This document shows, one piece after another, positions 29,843-32,342 of a DNA stretch of 32,342 bases (within the stretch, counting starts at the first letter, position 1; every line of letters begins with the position of its first letter). A program made the translations under genes and the position numbers. Location of the stretch: assembly GCF_010548245.1 (NCBI RefSeq), contig NZ_JAAGLR010000459.1, positions 1 through 32,342 on the forward strand, read 5' to 3'. Source of the DNA: Streptomyces sp. SID11385 (GTDB lineage: Bacteria > Actinomycetota > Actinomycetes > Streptomycetales > Streptomycetaceae). The notes below the pieces were generated by a model. It saw only the letters and a list, made by a program, of their open reading frames with translations, ran no database searches and was not told the DNA's origin.

Positions 29843-30424
29843 GTGCAGCCTTGCAGTTTCTCGGTACCCGGCCCCCCTGACACCGCCCCGGACCCCGGCG
29901 CGGGGCTGAGCGGAGCGCTCGCCGGGGTCGTCTCGGGTGCTCGCCGCCGCGCCGTGCGCGACGGCGACGAGCAGATCGACACCGCACACCTGCTCCACTC
30001 CCTCCTCCAGGAGGACTCGCGCTGCCGCGACGTCCTCCGCCCCCACCTGGCCCGCCTCCTCGGACTGCTCGTGCAGCGCAGCATCGGGTACGGGCTGCGC
30101 TGGCAGGGCACAGTCGAGGACTCGGGGAGCCTGCCCGTGCTCGGGCACACGGGCTGGTCCCCCGCCGCGAGCCTCGCCATGCACCGGGCCCGCGAACGCG
30201 CGGCCACCCGCGGCGGGACGCGCGATCCCCGCCCCGTCGACCTCCTCGCCGCCCTCGCCGCCGACCCCGACTGCCGCGCCGTCGCGCTGCTGCGGGACGC
30301 GGGCGGGGAACCCGAGCCGCTGCTGGCCGCGCTGGAGGAGGACGAGGCGGGCCCTCAGGAGGGGGACGAGTACGTGAGGCCCCTCGACGTGTCGGAGCTG
30401 CGCGCCCGGCACGGCGAACCGTAG
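29843..30424 (+). CDS. Stand-alone Clp N-terminal domain protein
   Basis: A 193-residue protein made of a Clp-N double repeat without any AAA+ ATPase. The first repeat covers about 15-75 (SGALAGVVSGARRRAVRDGDEQIDTAHLLHSLLQ) and the second about 100-160 (SPAASLAMHRARERAATRG followed by PRPVDLLAALAADPDCRAVALL). In ClpA/ClpC this domain receives substrates and adaptors; alone it might act as an adaptor, decoy or small-molecule binder. The start is uncertain: GTG 29843 has GGAGG only two bases away, and GTG 29834 is three codons earlier with a poor site. It lies between padR and the first transporter gene, in the same direction as both. Confidence 0.82.
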   Translation: MQPCSFSVPGPPDTAPDPGAGLSGALAGVVSGARRRAVRDGDEQIDTAHLLHSLLQEDSRCRDVLRPHLARLLGLLVQRSIGYGLRWQGTVEDSGSLPVLGHTGWSPAASLAMHRARERAATRGGTRDPRPVDLLAALAADPDCRAVALLRDAGGEPEPLLAALEEDEAGPQEGDEYVRPLDVSELRARHGEP

Positions 30425-30467
30425 GAGCGCCCGCCTTCCAGCCCTCACCCCGTCAGCAGCGAAGCGC

Positions 30468-30496
30468 GTGACGCGCCTGACGCCTCCTGTCATGAT
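30468..30496 (+). promoter_or_regulatory. Candidate promoter of the first EamA gene
   Basis: GTGACG (30468-30473) and CATGAT (30491-30496) are spaced by 17 bases in the 119-base gap before the transporter gene. Confidence 0.4.
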
Positions 30497-30543
30497 GGCC
30501 CCGTTCGCCCGGCCAGAAGGGGCCCGGGCGGGAGGGCGGGACG

Positions 30544-31614
30544 ATGAGCGGGACGGGGACGCGGGAGCGCAAGAGTGTGGGACTGGGGCTCGCGCTCGTG
30601 TCCGCGCTCGCCTTCGGTGGTTCGGGGGTCGCGGCGAAGCCGCTCATCGAGGCCGGGCTCGACCCGCTGCACGTCGTGTGGCTGCGGGTCGCGGGCGCGG
30701 CACTCGTCCTGCTCCCCGTCGCCTGGCGGCACCGCGCGCTGCCCAGGGCGCGGCCCGCACTGCTGCTCGGATACGGGCTGTTCGCGGTCGCCGGGGTCCA
30801 GGCGTGCTACTTCGCCGCGATCTCCCGCATCCCGGTCGGCGTGGCGCTGCTCGTCGAGTACCTGGCGCCCGCGCTCGTGCTCGGCTGGGTGCGGTGCGTG
30901 CAGCGCAGGCCGGTCAGCCGCGCCGCGGCCGTCGGGGTCGTGCTCGCGGTCGGCGGGCTCGCCTGCGTCGTGGAGGTGTGGGCGGGGCTGCGCTTCGACG
31001 CGCTCGGTCTCCTGCTCGCGCTCGGCGCCGCCTGCTGCCAGGTCGGCTACTTCGTTCTGTCGGACCACGGGACGGAGCCGACCAGCCCGGCGGCATCCGC
31101 GGATTCGGCAGATCCGCCGGCATCGGCGGAGACGGCGGGACGGGCCGGTTCCGGGCAGGCCCCGCCCTCGCCGCTCGGCGTCATTGCCTACGGCCTCCTC
31201 GTCGGCGCCGTCGTCCTCACCTTCGTGGCGCGGCCCTGGGGGATGGACTGGAGCGTGCTCGGCGGGCGCGCGGAGATGGACGGGACGCCGGTCGCCGCGT
31301 TCCTGCTGCTCGCCTGGATCGTGCTCGTGGCGACCGTCGTCGCGTACGCGACCGGGGTCGTCTCGGTGCGCAGCCTCTCGCCGCAGGTCGCTGTCGTGGT
31401 GGCGTGCCTGGAGGCGGTCGTGGCGACCGTGCTCGCCTGGGTACTGCTCGGCGAACACCTCTCGCCGCCCCAGCTCGCGGGCGGATTCGTGGTCCTCGTC
31501 GGCGCGTTCGTCGCGCAGACGGCCACCCCGGCGGCCACGGGCGAGCCCCGCACGGTCGCGGCGGGCGGCACCGTACCGCTGGAGGCGCGGGAGGAAGTCC
31601 CGGACGCGCCATGA
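30544..31614 (+). CDS. EamA/DMT-family transporter
   Basis: A 356-residue polytopic membrane protein with about ten transmembrane helices in two EamA repeats (about 12-145 and 205-325). The helix segments ALAFGGSGVAAKPLIEAGLDPLHVVWLRV and VAVVVACLEAVVATVLAWVLLGEHL are typical of drug/metabolite exporters. A hydrophilic Ala/Ser/Asp-rich loop (about 178-205, SADSADPPASAETAG) separates the halves and looks like an expanded linker. ATG 30544 has GGAGGG upstream. The substrate is unknown; DMT proteins export amino acids, purines or drugs. A second EamA gene follows 278 bases later in the same direction. Confidence 0.88.
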   Translation: MSGTGTRERKSVGLGLALVSALAFGGSGVAAKPLIEAGLDPLHVVWLRVAGAALVLLPVAWRHRALPRARPALLLGYGLFAVAGVQACYFAAISRIPVGVALLVEYLAPALVLGWVRCVQRRPVSRAAAVGVVLAVGGLACVVEVWAGLRFDALGLLLALGAACCQVGYFVLSDHGTEPTSPAASADSADPPASAETAGRAGSGQAPPSPLGVIAYGLLVGAVVLTFVARPWGMDWSVLGGRAEMDGTPVAAFLLLAWIVLVATVVAYATGVVSVRSLSPQVAVVVACLEAVVATVLAWVLLGEHLSPPQLAGGFVVLVGAFVAQTATPAATGEPRTVAAGGTVPLEAREEVPDAP

Positions 31615-31703
31615 GAGAGGGGGCGGCACGGCCTGGCCGCGCATGGGGATCGCACCATGACGGTGCCCCGCCCCTCGGCTGTACGGCCGCGCTTTCCGCC
31701 GCC

Positions 31704-31766
31704 TAGGGTGATCACCGTGTACGCACGAGCGCTCGTTCTCTCGCCGCCGGCCCGCTGAGCGCGGGC
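31704..31766 (+). promoter_or_regulatory. Possible leaderless leader peptide and hairpin before the second EamA gene
   Basis: A -10 element TAGGGT (31704-31709) stands seven bases before GTG 31717, which opens a 13-codon frame MYARALVLSPPAR ending at TGA 31756-31758. A 6-bp hairpin (GCCCGC 31750-31755, GCGGGC 31761-31766) surrounds that stop codon. The arrangement resembles a leader-peptide control region, but no -35 was found and translation is unproven. Confidence 0.4.
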
Positions 31767-31892
31767 TGAGGCCACCCGGCCGTTCCGTCCCCGTACGACG
31801 TGGGGCGCGGACGTCCTTCGTGCTGCCCGCAGAAGTCCCGGCACGCCGCTTCGGCGCCCGGCATCCTCTGACTTCTCGCGGAGAACCTTCTC

Positions 31893-32342
31893 GTGTCGTA
31901 CGCAGTTTCCGGCCGCCCCGTGGGGCGCGGCCTGCTCTCCCTCGCCGTCGCGGGGCTCGCCTGGGGCACCGCCGGTGCCGCCGCCGCGCTCCTCTACCGC
32001 TCCTCCGGGCTCGGCCCGCTCGCCCTCTCCTTCTGGCGGTACGTCGGCGGACTCGCGCTGCTCCTCGCGGCGCGCGCCCTGCGGCCCGCCGCGTCCCGCC
32101 CCCGCCCCGCCGCCCGGGTGCGGGACGGGCTCGGGCGGACGCTCGTGCAGGGGCTCGTGCTCGCCGTCTTCCAGTCCACGTACTTCCTCGCCGTGCGCGA
32201 CACCGGACTCGCGGTCGCGACCGTCGTCGCGCTCGGCTGCGGGCCCGTCCTGATCGCGCTGGGGGCGCGGTTCGGCTTCGGCGAACGTCTCGGCGCGGGC
32301 GGGGTGCTCGCCGTCGCGGGGGCTCTCGCGGGGCTCGCCGTG
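31893..32342 (+). CDS. EamA/DMT-family transporter, N-terminal part (cut by window end)
   Basis: The frame is open for 150 codons to the edge of the window. Hydrophobic helices start at about residue 12 ([40 protein letters not shown]) and match the first EamA repeat, with [31 protein letters not shown] as the central pair. GTG 31893 has GGAGA eight bases upstream. It is a different sequence from the upstream EamA protein rather than a recent duplicate. The upstream gap of 278 bases contains a possible leader peptide. Confidence 0.85.
   Translation, partial: MSYAVSGRPVGRGLLSLAVAGLAWGTAGAAAALLYRSSGLGPLALSFWRYVGGLALLLAARALRPAASRPRPAARVRDGLGRTLVQGLVLAVFQSTYFLAVRDTGLAVATVVALGCGPVLIALGARFGFGERLGAGGVLAVAGALAGLAV

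Overview
The window is a stretch of Streptomyces chromosome (or a very close relative). The DNA is very GC-rich with GC-rich third codon positions, starts are often GTG, and ribosome sites are AGGAGG-like. It carries a DUF5999 gene and the actinobacterial block of cardiolipin synthase, DUF881, sbp, DUF881, FHA protein and FtsR. From memory, the gene order 787-14926 matches the S. coelicolor SCO1389-SCO1378 neighbourhood and parallels M. tuberculosis Rv1822-Rv1832; no search could be run here.

Layout. 1-660: the end of an rRNA operon (3' part of 23S, whole 5S, terminator). 787-3957: a CDP-alcohol phosphatidyltransferase (probable cardiolipin synthase) and a GDP-mannose pyrophosphorylase fused to a degenerate phosphomannomutase domain, closed by a 21-bp hairpin. 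4155-8874: DUF881, small basic protein, DUF881, a GarA/OdhI-like FHA protein with zinc ribbon, the MerR regulator FtsR and a bifunctional-nuclease-domain protein. 9066-11608: a second MerR regulator, DNA polymerase IV and a convergent PRC-barrel gene. 11709-14926: promoter, tandem glycine riboswitch and gcvP. 15078-20068: DUF5999, a 198-residue protein of unknown function, a glutamate-cysteine-ligase-like enzyme and a substrate-binding/VWA lipid-anchored or membrane protein. 20393-25477: a CPBP membrane protease homologue, argG, a 38-bp tandem repeat array and a short UvrA2-type ABC protein. 25613-32342: accessory genes (phosphotransferase, SnoaL-like, VOC, WYL regulator, PadR regulator, stand-alone Clp-N protein, two EamA transporters, the last cut by the window edge).

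How the genes fit together. The left half ties envelope building (cardiolipin, GDP-mannose, DUF881/sbp membrane proteins) to division control (FtsR) and to central nitrogen/carbon metabolism (GarA-like FHA switch, riboswitch-controlled glycine cleavage). In mycobacteria gcvH sits inside this block; here it is missing from the window, and the corresponding gap (6372-6560) holds an inverted repeat instead. The right half is a looser mixture of convergent gene pairs separated by strong symmetric hairpins.

No CRISPR array, insertion sequence, phage gene or tRNA was seen. The points most worth checking are the two possible forms of the FHA protein (T8 tract plus an ideal internal start), the dead-looking mutase domain on the GDP-mannose enzyme, the 38-bp repeat array, the PadR promoter with overlapping palindromes, and a possible leaderless leader peptide before the last transporter gene.
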